A DNA stretch of 64,000 nucleotides from Aedes albopictus (taxonomy: Eukaryota > Arthropoda > Insecta > Diptera > Culicidae), in the NCBI RefSeq assembly GCF_035046485.1, contig NC_085137.1:1031977-1095976 (forward strand), in the 5' to 3' direction. Positions 1 to 9,689 of this stretch are shown here, piece by piece. The position numbers and the translations under genes were made by a program. Positions within the stretch are counted from its first letter, which is position 1; every line of letters starts with the position of its first letter. The notes beneath the pieces are model-generated. The model was not told the DNA's origin and did no database searches. It saw only the letters and a list, made by a program, of their open reading frames with translations.

Positions 1-1082
1 ACAGGGCAACCGTTTTGTGGTTGCTCGCATTTTTCCCAGCAACAACAACAACAATTCAAAAAGAGAAAATCGAACAATGTGAAAAGCGGATGTCGTAGAT
101 CACGCGAAGGCGACGCATCTGGCGAACAAAAGTGATTCATGACAGCGCGAGGCTGCGAAGAGTTTTGACCTGCGATATTTCGCGAAACAATATGGGGAGT
201 TTATTCACCTGAAAACGTGACATCTCAAATTAATGTACCGATGAGCTGATTTGAGGTTTGAGTGAAGCCGTATCTATGGAAAATGAGCTCGTTTTTAGGC
301 CAACTCCATGTCATTGTTCAAATGTCAAACTAGTACATACGTTTGATTGTTTTGTTTTTATTAATGTGTATTTTAACATCAAGCTAATTCTACACTTAGT
401 GTATACGGATATTGATCCATTTTTTATTGCACAACGGAAAAGTTGTGTGAGAAACGTCAAAACAGGAACGAATTTGATTCAATTGGGTTTTACTTGGGTT
501 CTACAATGTTTTACTTGTCTTAAATTATTAATGAATTTGTCCACTATGACGTCACACGCCAACTAAAAGCAAAGACGTGAAACGGTAACAGTAGATTGTG
601 TTTTACTAGAATCTGCTCGAATGTTGAATGTTCATGAATGTGTCATTTTTGTATGCAATACTCGCATTTGGAGAAGAAAAAAGAGAACTCAGTAAAAAAG
701 AAGACCGTTGATAAGTTCATGAATGAGTTGCTATGGAAACAACGTTCTTTAACATAGATTTTCTCCGTTCATGGATTTTGTCACAGAAAGTGTTTGGTAA
801 AGTTAGTTTTAATTAGTATTGCGACATTTGCTAAATTCATTATTATCAGCGCGACTCAGCCCAAATTCATTATTATCACAGTCGAATTTCGCACACGACT
901 TTGCAGCGACTAGCGTTCACAAGTTCGACTGAGTTCATGACTGGGGCGTCGCATGCACAACTGGTCATGCAACTGGTAAAACAAAATAAGTTTGATTAAT
1001 GTGAAATGTCAATGGGAAATGATGATTCAGTGGATTATCAAATTATCACAGTAGTCTTAACATTATTGAGAAACCCAATATT
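1..1082. other. Non-coding stretch, no recognised element
   Basis: I see no gene here. The start has a short CAA-rich run and two close copies of AAATTCATTATTATCA lie near 835-880. The 102-codon ORF at 258-566 has no recognisable domain and no sensible composition, so I treat it as chance. Confidence 0.5.
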
Positions 1083-1096
1083 CCATTTTGCACATT

Positions 1097-1528
1097 TTTT
1101 TTATTCTCCAATCACTTAACCTAATTAACAGCTTTTTTGTCCTCTAGCTCTGCATGAGCGATTCCAATTGGCACTTACACTCTGTACAGCACCTAAATGT
1201 ATTCTATTTATATTCTACTATATCGAACTGGTTGCCTTTGCGCTGCTGTCACTTTTCTACCCTGTCCATGATAGAATGATTAGCACGAGGATGTTGATGT
1301 GTGGCTCTTGCTCCTTTTCCAGTCCGATTGGGGGTCAATTATGAGTTGCCGTTAGCCGATATCCAGGTTTCCGGGTCCGTTGGAGCATATGCTCTGAAGT
1401 GGGTCAGATGCCAGCGGCTCTCGGGAGGAAGAGAAACTGACGAAAAATTGCAAGTGCCGGTGCTGGGATCGAACCCATGACCATCCAATTATGAAGTGAA
1501 CGTGTTGCCACTACACTACGGTCCCCGG
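1097..1528 (-). mobile_element. tRNA-derived SINE (family A, copy 1), full length with target duplication
   Basis: On the minus strand a tRNA-like head (near 1528 down to 1460) carries a Pol III B box GGTTCGATCCC, followed by a roughly 350-bp body and an A-rich tail that shows as poly-T near 1097. It is flanked by a 14-bp direct repeat with one mismatch, CCATTTTGCACATT at 1083-1096 and CCATTTTGCATATT at 1529-1542, as expected for target-primed retroposition. A clear second copy lies at 60597-61040. It is non-autonomous and needs LINE enzymes in trans. I do not recognise its published name. Confidence 0.85.
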
Positions 1529-1542
1529 CCATTTTGCATATT

Positions 1543-1785
1543 GTATTGCATATTGGATGAATATTGGACTACAATGGCAACTATTTGCACACGTCTAATG
1601 GACTTTCAATAACTTCCTGTCTGTTTTCAGCAACGGTCCAGGTAACGCATTCTTCAGGATGACGGATCCACCAGACGGCCTCTTGAGGAACTATGGAAAG
1701 CGCTATACATTTCGCCTCCGCAAGAGAGCAACGGTTTTTTGACTTCTTGAGCATCAAGTAACCACACCTCCTCATTTCAGGAATA
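1543..1785. other. Short stretch between two SINEs
   Basis: No repeat, RNA gene or exon is recognisable. A minus-strand ORF spanning 1581-1955 runs through this stretch into the adjacent SINE and is not considered real. Confidence 0.4.
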
Positions 1786-2065
1786 CAGACCAGCTTACCC
1801 ATATAGCCGAGGCGGTAAACGCACGGGTATTCAGCATGACCATGCTGAGGGTGACGGGTTCGATTCCCGGTCGGTCCAGGATATTTTCGTAAAGGAAATT
1901 TCCTTGACTTCCTTGGGCATAGAGTATCTTCGTGCCTGCCACACGATATACACATGCAAAATGGTCTTTGGCAGAGAAAGCTCTCAGTTAAAAACTGTGG
2001 AAGTGCTCATTGAATACTAAGCTGAGAAGCAGGCTTTGTCCCAGTGAGGACGTTACGCCACGAAG
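1786..2065 (+). mobile_element. Feilai-like tRNA-derived SINE
   Basis: The head has a good A box (TAGCCGAGGCGG near 1803) and B box (GGTTCGATTCC near 1857). The body contains blocks I know from Aedes Feilai SINEs: CTGGGCATAGAGTATCTTCG-like, TGCCACACGATATACACATG, and the 3' segment ACACTAAGCTGAGAAGCAGG-like before GTCCCAGTGAGGACG. It ends near a GAAGAGGAGAGG stretch and runs straight into a 12-bp-period array. Family assignment rests on memory of the consensus. Confidence 0.8.
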
Positions 2066-2655
2066 AGGAGAGGAAACTGAGAGGAACTTCAGGAAATCAC
2101 TTCAGGAGTCCCTGGAGCAGTCCCTGGAAGAATTCCCGGAGCAATCCTTGGAGGAATATCTAAGAGTAAACCTAGAGGACATTTCTGGAAGGAATCCCAA
2201 GAAAATTTTCTGAAGAAATCTTTTGAGGAGTTCCTAGAGGAAATTTTAGAAAAATTCCTGAAGAAATCCTTGGAAGAATTCTTGGAGAAACCCCTGAAGA
2301 AATTCCTGGAGGAATCTCTAGAGAGAATCCTGGAGGAATGCCAGAAGGAGATTCTGAACAAATTCCTGGTGTTATCTCTAGGGGAGTTCCTGGATGAATT
2401 TTCGAAGCAATCCCTGAAAGAATTCCTGGAGAAATTTCTGGAGAAATCCCGGAGAATTCTGGGAGGAATTCCTGAAGAAATTTCTGAAAAACTCTCTTGA
2501 GGAATCTTCGAAGGATTTCCTGGAGGAGTCGCTGGGAAACCCCCTGGACAAACTCGTGGAGAAATCCCTGGAGGAGTCCCTGAAGCAATTCCTGAAGGAA
2601 TATTTGGAGGAATGCCTGGAGACATCCCTGAAAAATCCCTGAAGAATCTCCAAAG
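2066..2655 (+). repeat. 12-bp-period degenerate minisatellite, array 1
   Basis: The units look like GGAATTCCTGGA, GAAATCCCTGAA or GGAATCTCTAGA and keep a 12-base step over nearly 600 bp. The step equals four codons, so all frames stay open for long runs. One frame gives a Glu/Lys-Phe-Leu rich helix-like repeat; the opposite strand gives Gly-Ile-Pro-Pro or Phe-Ser-Arg-Asn repeats. The ORFs of up to 178 codons here are products of the periodicity. The same array type occurs about a dozen more times in the window. Confidence 0.9.
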
Positions 2656-2830
2656 AATTGATTTGATTGATTTGACTTTATTAAAGAGACTTTCAGCCCT
2701 TGGCTATCTCCAAAGAAACCTCAAGAGGATTTCTCTGAAAAAAAAATCCTGAAGGATTTTTTTTTACTGTATGTGTAGGTGAGTTCCAGTAATATGTCAA
2801 ACAAACAATGAGAATAGTTATTTATGTGAC

Positions 2831-2937
2831 GAGTTGCAAAAAGTTGATTTTCAGCACGAGTCGTACATTTATCCAACGAGGCTTGCAGAGTTGGATAAAT
2901 GCGAAAAGAGCTGAAAAAATCGAATTTTGCAACGAGT
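2831..2937. repeat. Foldback repeat, CAGCACTCGTCG-type family, copy 1
   Basis: The stretch is an imperfect inverted repeat: TTTTCAGCACGAGTCGTAC on the left answers GCTGAAAAA on the right, and TTGCAAAA answers TTTTGCAA, around a centre with CCAACGAGGCTTGC. Related hairpins occur at 9695-9785 (half) and 9972-10055. Class is not known to me. Confidence 0.6.
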
Positions 2938-2969
2938 TACACACAAAATTTTATGAAATGATTTTTACA

Positions 2970-3085
2970 TAATGCAACTCATTTGAGTTGCATAATATTC
3001 ATAATACTTCAAATGAGTTGCATTATGAACATTATGCAATTATTTTTGATTATGCAACTCATTTCAGTTGCATAATGAACCTGTT
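2970..3085. repeat. Cluster of perfect short palindromes
   Basis: Copies of the palindrome TGCAACTCATTTGAGTTGCA, or halves of it in alternating orientation, occur near 2980, 3010 and 3055 and are linked by ATTATG/CATAAT. The surroundings are very AT-rich. No coding potential. Confidence 0.7.
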
Positions 3086-3150
3086 TGGAAAAAATGACCA
3101 TTATGATACCGAAATGAGTTATATAAAATAGAAATTATGATATTGAATTG

Positions 3151-3465
3151 CATAAAGAATTTTTAAATAGTTTTTTTCTTATTGAAAAAAAAATTTCTTC
3201 ATATATTTTTGGAAATTTTGTTAAAATTTAACGAGATCGTCCCTAAAACTCGTCAATATCTTGCATTTCATCAATCTGACAAAAGCTGCATTCAGATAAT
3301 TGAATGGTTTTATATTCAGCTCCTAATTTATGGAAAAATAAAAATTGGGTAAAAAAGCGCAAGATATTTTTTGAAGCATGGTTCCGAAATCAGCGCTAAA
3401 TTGTGCTTCAAAAATTCTGGTCTTGACACAAGTTCACGACTTTTGCTTCATTTTGTTAACTAGTG
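3151..3465 (-). mobile_element. Truncated TIR element, same family as 54054-54725
   Basis: The reverse complement matches the left part of the 54-kb element through many blocks, for example the end CACTAGTTAACAAAATGAAG against CACTAGTTTACAAAATAAAA, then GAAATCAGCGCT, and TTCTTCATATATTTTTGG. The outer TIR is kept at 3465; the other half of the element is missing. The copies are clearly diverged, so this is an old insertion. Confidence 0.75.
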
Positions 3466-5140
3466 TAATTGATAGTCTACATCTTTTTGTTTCCATTCGA
3501 TGAGTTGTTGGCAAAGGTAAGATGGAATATCTTTAATTATCGGCTATTTTCCGTCTGATATGACGGGAATTATGGCGAAATAGATTTCTACCCCAATATT
3601 TACCATCATGTTTAATTTTGCATTCCAGTTTTTATTCGGGGCGCTAAGTACGCGACAAAATTCCATTAGGCATTTGTCATTTTAACCAAAAGCAGTCACC
3701 ACATTATTTGCATGTCAGGCAAACTTCTATTCGCAAAGTTAACTGTCACGTGAAACATTGCAGTCACCATCGCCGGTGCACAAGATGCTAAACACGCGAG
3801 TTTCAAATAACAAACATCTGTTTTATTTTAACGTTGCCTTTTTGTCAAAAACTGCTTTCCCCTCGCGTAGGCACAGCTTTCGCACTCACTGCATTCTTTT
3901 GTCTTATTGCTGGTCGCGAGTCGCGCTCCTGTCATCCCAGACAACAACAGTAGTGGCGGCGGAAAGTCATCTGCCACGCCACCGCCGCCTACTTTACACA
4001 ACGCCCCCCACGCATTTTCAACGTCTCCGATTGTCGTTGGTTGCGATCGCAAGTAGTAGGCCGTGGAAGCAGCCGACGGCAAATTTGCGAGCGAGCGCGG
4101 TTCAAACTTGTTGTTATTAGTGCTGATGATATTGTTGTTGCTTCCCCTCTGCGGGCGTTTGATGCCAACGTGCGCGCTCGGGCTGGTTTTTGTTTGTGTG
4201 TTCAAAGTGTTTGTTTGACATTTTAAATATGTTCTTGCGGGAGGACAGCAGAATGGCAGAAAACAATGAACAAAACACAGATCTTCTTTGTTTAGGGCAA
4301 CAATTGCGGGAGATAGTACCGGCATGTTTAATTACTAAACTATTTTTAAGTTTTTCAGTTGATTTTTTTTTACTAATGTAAATTGACATACGCTAGTTTT
4401 TGCAGTCTTGTTCGTTCCAAATCTCATATGGCGAGTTGGACAATTTCTATGTTATTCTACGTTGTACATATAAGGAACAACATCAACTGATCAGGTGGAT
4501 TTTGAACCTTAATTACTAAAGCTACAAATTTTGAAGTTCGGTATTCCATCCCCTAGCGGTACCACCGAGAAAACGACTACCGAAGGCAGTGCAGCTTCTC
4601 TGGCGTGGACTACTACGAAACACCATCTCGATCGACCCGCAACGCAACCAAACCAGCAGGGCGAAACAAGTGTGGCAGTCCGCCGTATGCAAAACGGTCG
4701 CTGAGCGGAATCAAAAATAAAACAATAATCGGTACATTGTTTGACGCCGCCGCCGCTGATGCCATTCCGCCTTGCCTGCACTTGCTCCGGTCGGGTCCGG
4801 CCGGAATGAGGGATTCGCTTTGTACTTGACTTGGTGGAAATCCATTTCTTTGGTGGTGAACCCCCCTCATCCATAACCGAGGTAAAGTAGGCGACGGCGA
4901 CGTCGCTATGGCAAAATATATGATTGTTCGAAAGGCGCGGACGACTGACTGCTTGGATTGTGTGTATGCGAGGGAATAATGGAACAGATTGCTTTGATCC
5001 GTTGTGAATGGTTTGAGTTGCGCCTGTTTGAGCACCGGATGAGTGCATAAATCAGACCAAGCCGAGTGTAATGTGTAATTCGTATGGGGAAATGGTTCGA
5101 AATGTACCCCAAACCGTTCGCTGATCATATTCATCGGCAA
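3466..5140. other. GC-richer island without recognised repeats
   Basis: From about 3.7 kb the sequence becomes CpG-bearing and rich in CACCGCC, GCGAGCGAG and CAACAACAG runs, with no repeat family I recognise. Overlapping ORFs (up to 179 codons) occur on both strands without domain-like content or a plausible splice context. It could hold regulatory DNA or a non-coding exon; the sequence alone does not decide. Confidence 0.35.
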
Positions 5141-5234
5141 CCGGAGTTAGGAAATAGGATCACATTAGCAATCCTTGTAAAAATCTAGATCAAGATAAAC
5201 AATTCCGATTCCTTTGATTTGCCTTAGTGTTTTT

Positions 5235-5345
5235 ACATTTTTCGTTCTAAGCAGAATACCCTCTTCGAATAAGTGTAATCAGTTATTGTACCATTTAATT
5301 GACACTGAGAAAGATTCCAAGTGGTAGTCGAAATACGCGTTGTAT
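5235..5345 (-). repeat. Half copy of the foldback element seen at 53721-53875
   Basis: The block from CTAAGCAGAATACCCTCTTC through AGTGTAATCAGTT to AGTGGTAGTCGAAATACGCG matches the reverse complement of one arm and the loop of the 53.8-kb palindrome, including flanking bases. The second arm is absent. Confidence 0.7.
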
Positions 5346-5419
5346 ATCTTATCATTGCGTTTGAAGCAAGTGGAGACGCATGGTTGTTTGTTTAAATCTG
5401 GCGTTCGATTAAAGGTGAA

Positions 5420-5665
5420 ACATCAAGAAATCCCATTGTAATATTTCATACAAACTTTAAAGGCACAAATCTGACGAACAAAGCATCGAGCCAAGCCGCA
5501 CTTGTTTTTCCTGGCTTTGCTCACTTCCAAAAAGAGGCTGCTTTTACAAATTGAGAGCATTTGTTTACAAATTTTGAAGATTGGTGCTCTTAAAAACGTG
5601 AGTAGGGGACCAAGTCGGCCATTGTGGCAGCCATGATTGTATTCTCTGAAGTTTCTCCTTAAATA
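5420..5665. repeat. Possible diverged member of the CTTAAGGACA MITE family
   Basis: It shares GTGAGTAGGnnCCAAGTCGG, CCATTGTGGC and a TTTCATACAAAC/GCACAAATCT pattern with the three clearer copies at 6025, 21790 and 53283, but the ends do not align well. It may be another subfamily. Confidence 0.35.
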
Positions 5666-6024
5666 GGTCCTATCAGCATAGGAATCACAGCAAACATATG
5701 ACCTATTCAAATCGAACGCCAGAAATGCTTCTTATATCAAATGGCATTAAAAAAAAAGTTACATTTGTTCGTAAAAGTTACATTTGTAGTGTAAAAGTTT
5801 TTCGGAGTAAAATCAGGAAGAGTTGTAAAAACGATGAAAGTGCCTTATCCAAACAATCAAAAGCTCCTCCTCGTCCATGACACAAGTATAAGTCTCACTA
5901 AGTTCAGAACTGAACTTTCTAGCTGCTTAAGATTGTCTTCAGATCTTTTGTGAAAAAAAGTGGCAAAGTAAAATCCTGGAGACCAGAATAGGACATCTGT
6001 AAGAATTCGTAGTGAAAGCTGTGT

Positions 6025-6264
6025 AAAGGACAAACATCTTGAAATGCCTCTTCAACAGTGCATCAGAACTTCAAACGCACAAAATCTCAAGAAGCAAGCT
6101 TCAAACAACAGTACATTTATTATTCTGTTCTTGCTTTTCTTGTAATAAACCTAAAATAAGAAGCTCAGGTGCGCTGGTTTTGCTTACGAAAAGATTTGTG
6201 CGCTCGAAATAGTGAGTAGGTGCCAAAGTCGGCCATTTTGGGATACTAGCAAGTCTATCCTTAA
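6025..6264 (+). mobile_element. CTTAAGGACA-type MITE, copy 1
   Basis: It starts AAAGGACAAACATCTTGAAA and ends AAGTCTATCCTTAAG, so its ends are imperfect inverted repeats. The interior shares CAACAGTGCATC, TTATTCTGTTCTTGCT, AAGCTCAGGTGCGCTGGTTT and CAAAGTCGGCCATTTTGGGA with copies at 21790-22043 and 53283-53520. No ORF of note. The superfamily is not assigned because the target duplication is not clear. Confidence 0.8.
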
Positions 6265-6338
6265 GAAAATGGTTGTATTCTCGCTACACCCAGTTGAATC
6301 CAGACTTTCTGCGACACCCTATTTAGTAATAGTAATAG

Positions 6339-6421
6339 TGTGGTAGTTTAGCAGACCGCTGAGTAGGCGGTGTGTTAATAACGATCATTATTAGTATAAC
6401 TGTCAAGAGACAAACACCACA
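6339..6421 (+). repeat. 5' LTR of the mini-LTR element
   Basis: 83 bp, TGTGGT...ACCACA. It contains a small hairpin, ACCGC and GCGGT closing the loop TGAGTAG at 6355-6371. I see no TATA box and no AATAAA inside it. The LTR is very short compared with autonomous insect LTR elements (usually several hundred bp). Confidence 0.88.
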
Positions 6422-6422
6422 T

Positions 6423-6434
6423 TGGCGACGAGAA
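6423..6434 (+). promoter_or_regulatory. Primer binding site of the mini-LTR element
   Basis: TGGCGACGAGAA begins two bases after the 5' LTR. The leading TGG would pair with the CCA end of a tRNA. TGGCGAC starts resemble Arg-tRNA-primed insect elements, but I cannot name the tRNA with certainty. Confidence 0.6.
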
Positions 6435-6534
6435 ACAAGAACCCAGCGAAGGAAATCGAAGCTGATTGGAATCAAGATTAGAATATGACTCGGAATATGA
6501 ACACGGTACAGTGCGAAAGTGGTAAATATATACT

Positions 6535-7105
6535 GTCTGATCCCGGCGGATAGTATCTGACCGGGTCAGACGAAAGAGGGAAAAGATGCCTCACCGGCGG
6601 ATGAAAATCTGGCCGGCGCAGGCGAAAAGGAAAAGCTCACCTCAAAAGGGAGCTGCCGTAGCGACAGATACGATCAGTCGGGTCCGGCGAAAGAATGCTT
6701 ACATAAAAGGAAGCAACCGTAGCGGCAGTTTCGAACTGTCGGGTCCGGTAGTTGTAAAATGTTAAAAGTTCGCCTCATGAAGGGAACTTGCCTTAGCGGT
6801 GGATACGATCCACCGGGTCAGGCTGTCCAAAGATAAAAGTTTACCTCACGAAGGGAACTTGCCTTAGCGGTGGATGCGATCCACCGGGTCAGGCTGTCCA
6901 AAGATAAAAGTTCACCCCACGAAGGATCTTAGCGGCGGATGCGATCTACCGGGTCAGGCTACCAGAAGAGAGAAAAGTTTGCCCAAGAGGAAACTTGTCT
7001 CAGGTCAACTCACTCTAGAAAGTGAATGATTGTTGCGACAGTTTAGTCTCACCATAGAAGGGTGCCACCGTAGCGACGCGACGGATACGATTCGTTAAGT
7101 CCGGT
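6535..7105 (+). repeat. Array of about eight related hairpins inside the mini-LTR element
   Basis: Hairpins lie at about 6535-6571, 6588-6623, 6655-6688, 6716-6749, 6790-6823, 6861-6894, 6925-6959 and 7067-7105. The usual plan is an outer 4-bp stem, TAG on the left facing GGTC on the right as an internal loop, an inner stem of about 8 bp, and a loop ACG or GCG. Outer stems vary in a paired way: GCCT with AGGC, GCCG with CGGC, ACCG with CGGT; the first hairpin uses GTCTGA with TCAGAC. Inner stems also change together: CGGTGGAT with ATCCACCG, CGGCAGT with ACTGTCG. The linkers are purine-rich (AAAGATAAAAGTT, CGAAGGGAACTT). The compensatory changes suggest selection on structure in RNA or single-stranded DNA. 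Confidence 0.85.
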
Positions 7106-7433
7106 TATAGAAATGTTTACCTTGGGAATTTTGTTAAGAAGTCGGCCCAATTTAAAACAAAAGGAGATATGGCAATTCCGACTCCATCGACTAGGCAGTA
7201 CGATTTGATTGATCAGAAACTCCACATTTTGAGAAGTTCGCCTCTCGAAGGGAGCTACGGAATTTCAACCCCGTAGTAAGAAATAGCATATAGTTTAGCA
7301 TTTGGTTTAGCATGCAATAAAACCCAAAGAAACGGAAATACTATACGCACTTCTACCAGTCGCACACATGGAGCCTTACTGTCTCAAAATAAAGTAACTG
7401 ATGCTGCTGATGCTAAAGTAAACATTTTCCTTT

Positions 7434-7446
7434 GAAGAAAAGGAGA
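7434..7446 (+). promoter_or_regulatory. Polypurine tract of the mini-LTR element
   Basis: GAAGAAAAGGAGA lies directly against the 3' LTR, the standard place and composition for plus-strand priming during reverse transcription. Confidence 0.8.
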
Positions 7447-7529
7447 TGTGGTAGTTTAGCAGACCGCTGAGTAGGCGGTGTGTTAATAACGATCATTATT
7501 AGTATAACTGTCAAGAGACAAACACCACA
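7447..7529 (+). repeat. 3' LTR of the mini-LTR element
   Basis: Identical by eye over all 83 bp to the 5' LTR; followed by GATAG, the likely target duplication. Confidence 0.88.
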
Positions 7530-7680
7530 GATAGTATTTCTAGTATTCTTCATAACATGGTATGACAGTTCTCAGATCATAACAGTTCTGCATGAAAAAT
7601 ACAAAGACGGCCTTGGTCTAGGCCTTGATTTTTTTCCTTTTTTTACTCATGCATTCCAAACCAGAAAAGAGTTTGCTAGA

Positions 7681-8475
7681 TGAATCCAGGAAAGACCTCC
7701 TGAAGAAATACTGGAAACAGTTTCTGAAAGAATTTCAGACGAACTTCCCGGAATACGTTCCAAGAAGAATACTAGTATGAGTTTAAAAGGAATCCCGGAA
7801 AAAAAGTTTTCTATGGAAATTCCAAAGCAATTACTGACAGAGGCCCAGAAAAAAATCCCGGAGCTCCCGAAGGAATGCCGGAAGGAGTTCCCGGAAGAAT
7901 CCTGGAAGTCATTCCTGAAAGAATCCAGGAAAAATCTCGAAGAAGTTTTTGGAAGCATACTTACAGAAGTTCTTGTAAGACCCTCATAGTCATAAAAGTG
8001 GTCGCCATGATATTTACTGGACAAACAAATGTAGAGCTTCACACCACTCAACAAAAAAGCTAACTCCCGTAAGAAGCACTATGGGAAAAATGTTCTCAAA
8101 AATAAGGTTTGTAAATTAGAAGATTATTTTTGAAAATATTTTAAATTCCCTGAAGGAGGTTAAATAAATATAATCGAAACGACGGATGTATGAGCAAAAC
8201 AGCCTTTTGCTACCCACTCAGACTGCCAGAGCCGAGAAATTCCTATCAAGTGTAGAATCCACAGTCGTAAAACCACACGTTGATTCCTGGAATGATTGCA
8301 TAAAGATTTCATCAATAATTCCCAGATGGAACTCCAGGAGGCATCTCGCATAGAATTCCTGGAAGGCATTCCTGAAAGAATTTTGTAAGGAGTTTCTATA
8401 GGAAGCTCGGAATGAACTTCTGAAGCAATTCCCGAGAGAGCTCCTAAGGAATCCCGAGAGAAATCCCGGATTTTG
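7681..8475 (+). repeat. 12-bp-period minisatellite, array 2 (two decayed blocks)
   Basis: The blocks at about 7681-7985 and 8296-8470 consist of decayed GGAATTCCTGGA-like units (CCGGAAGAATCCTGGAAGTC and similar). The piece between them, about 7986-8295, has no recognisable unit. ORFs here are by-products of the period. Confidence 0.75.
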
Positions 8476-8589
8476 TCCGTATGAAACTACACGCGTAATG
8501 ATAAGGATTGTTCAATTTATAAAACGGAGAACTTTACAAGGGTATAAAAAGAAAAACGCGAAGACAGAGAACAAAAATACTGATTACCC

Positions 8590-9350
8590 ATATTGCATAG
8601 TTTTAGAGCCTAAAACTTCTTAGGACAGCCGCCATATTGAATTCTTGGCCACCATCTTGGATATTCTGGTCACTATTTTTGAGCTCCAGACATCTTCTTC
8701 ATATTACATGTACCCATAGTGCATTATTTTAGAGCCTAAAACTACTTAAACAACTGCCATATTGAATTGTGGGCTGCCATTTTGGATGTTCTGGTCGTCA
8801 AATTTGAACTCCGGACATCTTCTCCATTCAAATATACTCATAATATTTTTAGCTTTAAAGCCTAACACTTCTTGGAACATCCTCCTTTTGTATTGTGGGC
8901 CACCATCTTAAATTTTGGGTCGGTATCGCGGATTTTCTCGTCTCCATTGATGATTTCCGTTCAAAATTCGTCAACCATGCTAAATGTTACAAAAATCGGC
9001 GCTATTTGATGTGCCGCATGATGGGGTTCGGTTCAGTTTCATATATGGCCAGCTCCATCAGTGCTGGTTCGGATCACTAAAAGTGCCATATCTCCGGAAT
9101 ACCTTGATCGATCCGAATCATTTTCATTAGTAAATAATGCGATCGAACTCCGGTTCGATTCGTGCTAAAATCCGTGAAATCGGTCAATGGGAAGTGTTTT
9201 AAAAGTAAGTGAACTTTATTTGCGCACAGACATACATACATACACACATACAGACATCATCACAATCCGTCGAACTGAGGATTGGTACATGTGACTTTCA
9301 TCGAAAATTCTTTTTTTGAGTGAACATATAACCAAGCCATTCAGTACCTT
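8590..9350 (+). repeat. About 127-bp tandem repeat (3 units) followed by a dispersed-repeat tail
   Basis: Three successive units share TTTTAGAGCCTAAAACTTCT, CCATATTGAATT, GGGCCACCAT and CTCCGGACATCTTCT, at steps of about 127 bp (AGCCTAA near 8607, 8734 and 8861). After 8.93 kb follows a repeat-like segment with CTCCATCAGTGCTGGTTCGG and an ACAT microsatellite at about 9227-9252. I have an impression of such tails in other Aedes repeats. No ORF is credible. Confidence 0.6.
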
Positions 9351-9399
9351 TATGTGTAAGAGAAATGCAAAAACTTCAGAAAACAATCCAAAAGAAACT

Positions 9400-9685
9400 T
9401 TAAAGACAATCTAGGATGAAATTCCTGGAGGATGAAGGAATCTAGGCATTCCAGAAGGTATTCTTTAAGAAATCCCAGAAAAAAATCTCTGGAAAATTTT
9501 CGGGAGTACTTTCTGGAGGAATCCTGACAAAAGCTTTCAGGAATCTCAAAAGAAACTGTTGGAAGAATCCCAGTAAATCATCAAGAACTCTCTAGGAATA
9601 CCACATAAAACTCCCGGAGGAGTCCTGGAACATATTTGTGAAGGAATTCCTGTAGAATCTCAGAAGGACCTCCTGGAGACGCGCC
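9400..9685 (+). repeat. 12-bp-period minisatellite, array 3
   Basis: Decayed units such as GAAATTCCTGGAGGATGAAG and GAATTCCTGTAGAATCTCAG. Less regular than the arrays at 28.9 or 48 kb. Confidence 0.7.
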
Positions 9686-9689
9686 AAAA

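Larger units (their letters stand above)
6339..7529 (+). mobile_element. Complete mini-LTR (TRIM-like) retrotransposon, 1191 bp, no ORF
   Basis: Two 83-bp direct repeats that look base-for-base identical (6339-6421 and 7447-7529) begin TGTGGT and end ACCACA, a perfect 6-bp inverted end with the usual TG...CA. Immediately inside the 5' repeat is a primer-binding-site-like TGGCGACGAGAA; immediately before the 3' repeat is a polypurine tract GAAGAAAAGGAGA. Flanks are AATAG and GATAG, a 5-bp target duplication with one change (or 4 bp). The interior (about 1.0 kb) has no gag/pol-like ORF and carries an array of hairpins. These features define a non-autonomous LTR element that would need Gag and RT from another element. 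Identical LTRs point to recent insertion. Confidence 0.88.

Noticed and set aside
2089..2625. 178-codon minus ORF with Gly-Ile-Pro-Pro/Phe-Ser-Arg repeats
   Set aside because: It lies wholly in a 12-bp-period array; all frames stay open there because 12 is four codons. Not a collagen-like or coiled-coil gene.
6535..6623. Hammerhead ribozyme in the mini-LTR element (CTGA and GAAA words present)
   Set aside because: The strict CTGANGA core and the order of stems are not there; the hairpins follow another plan.
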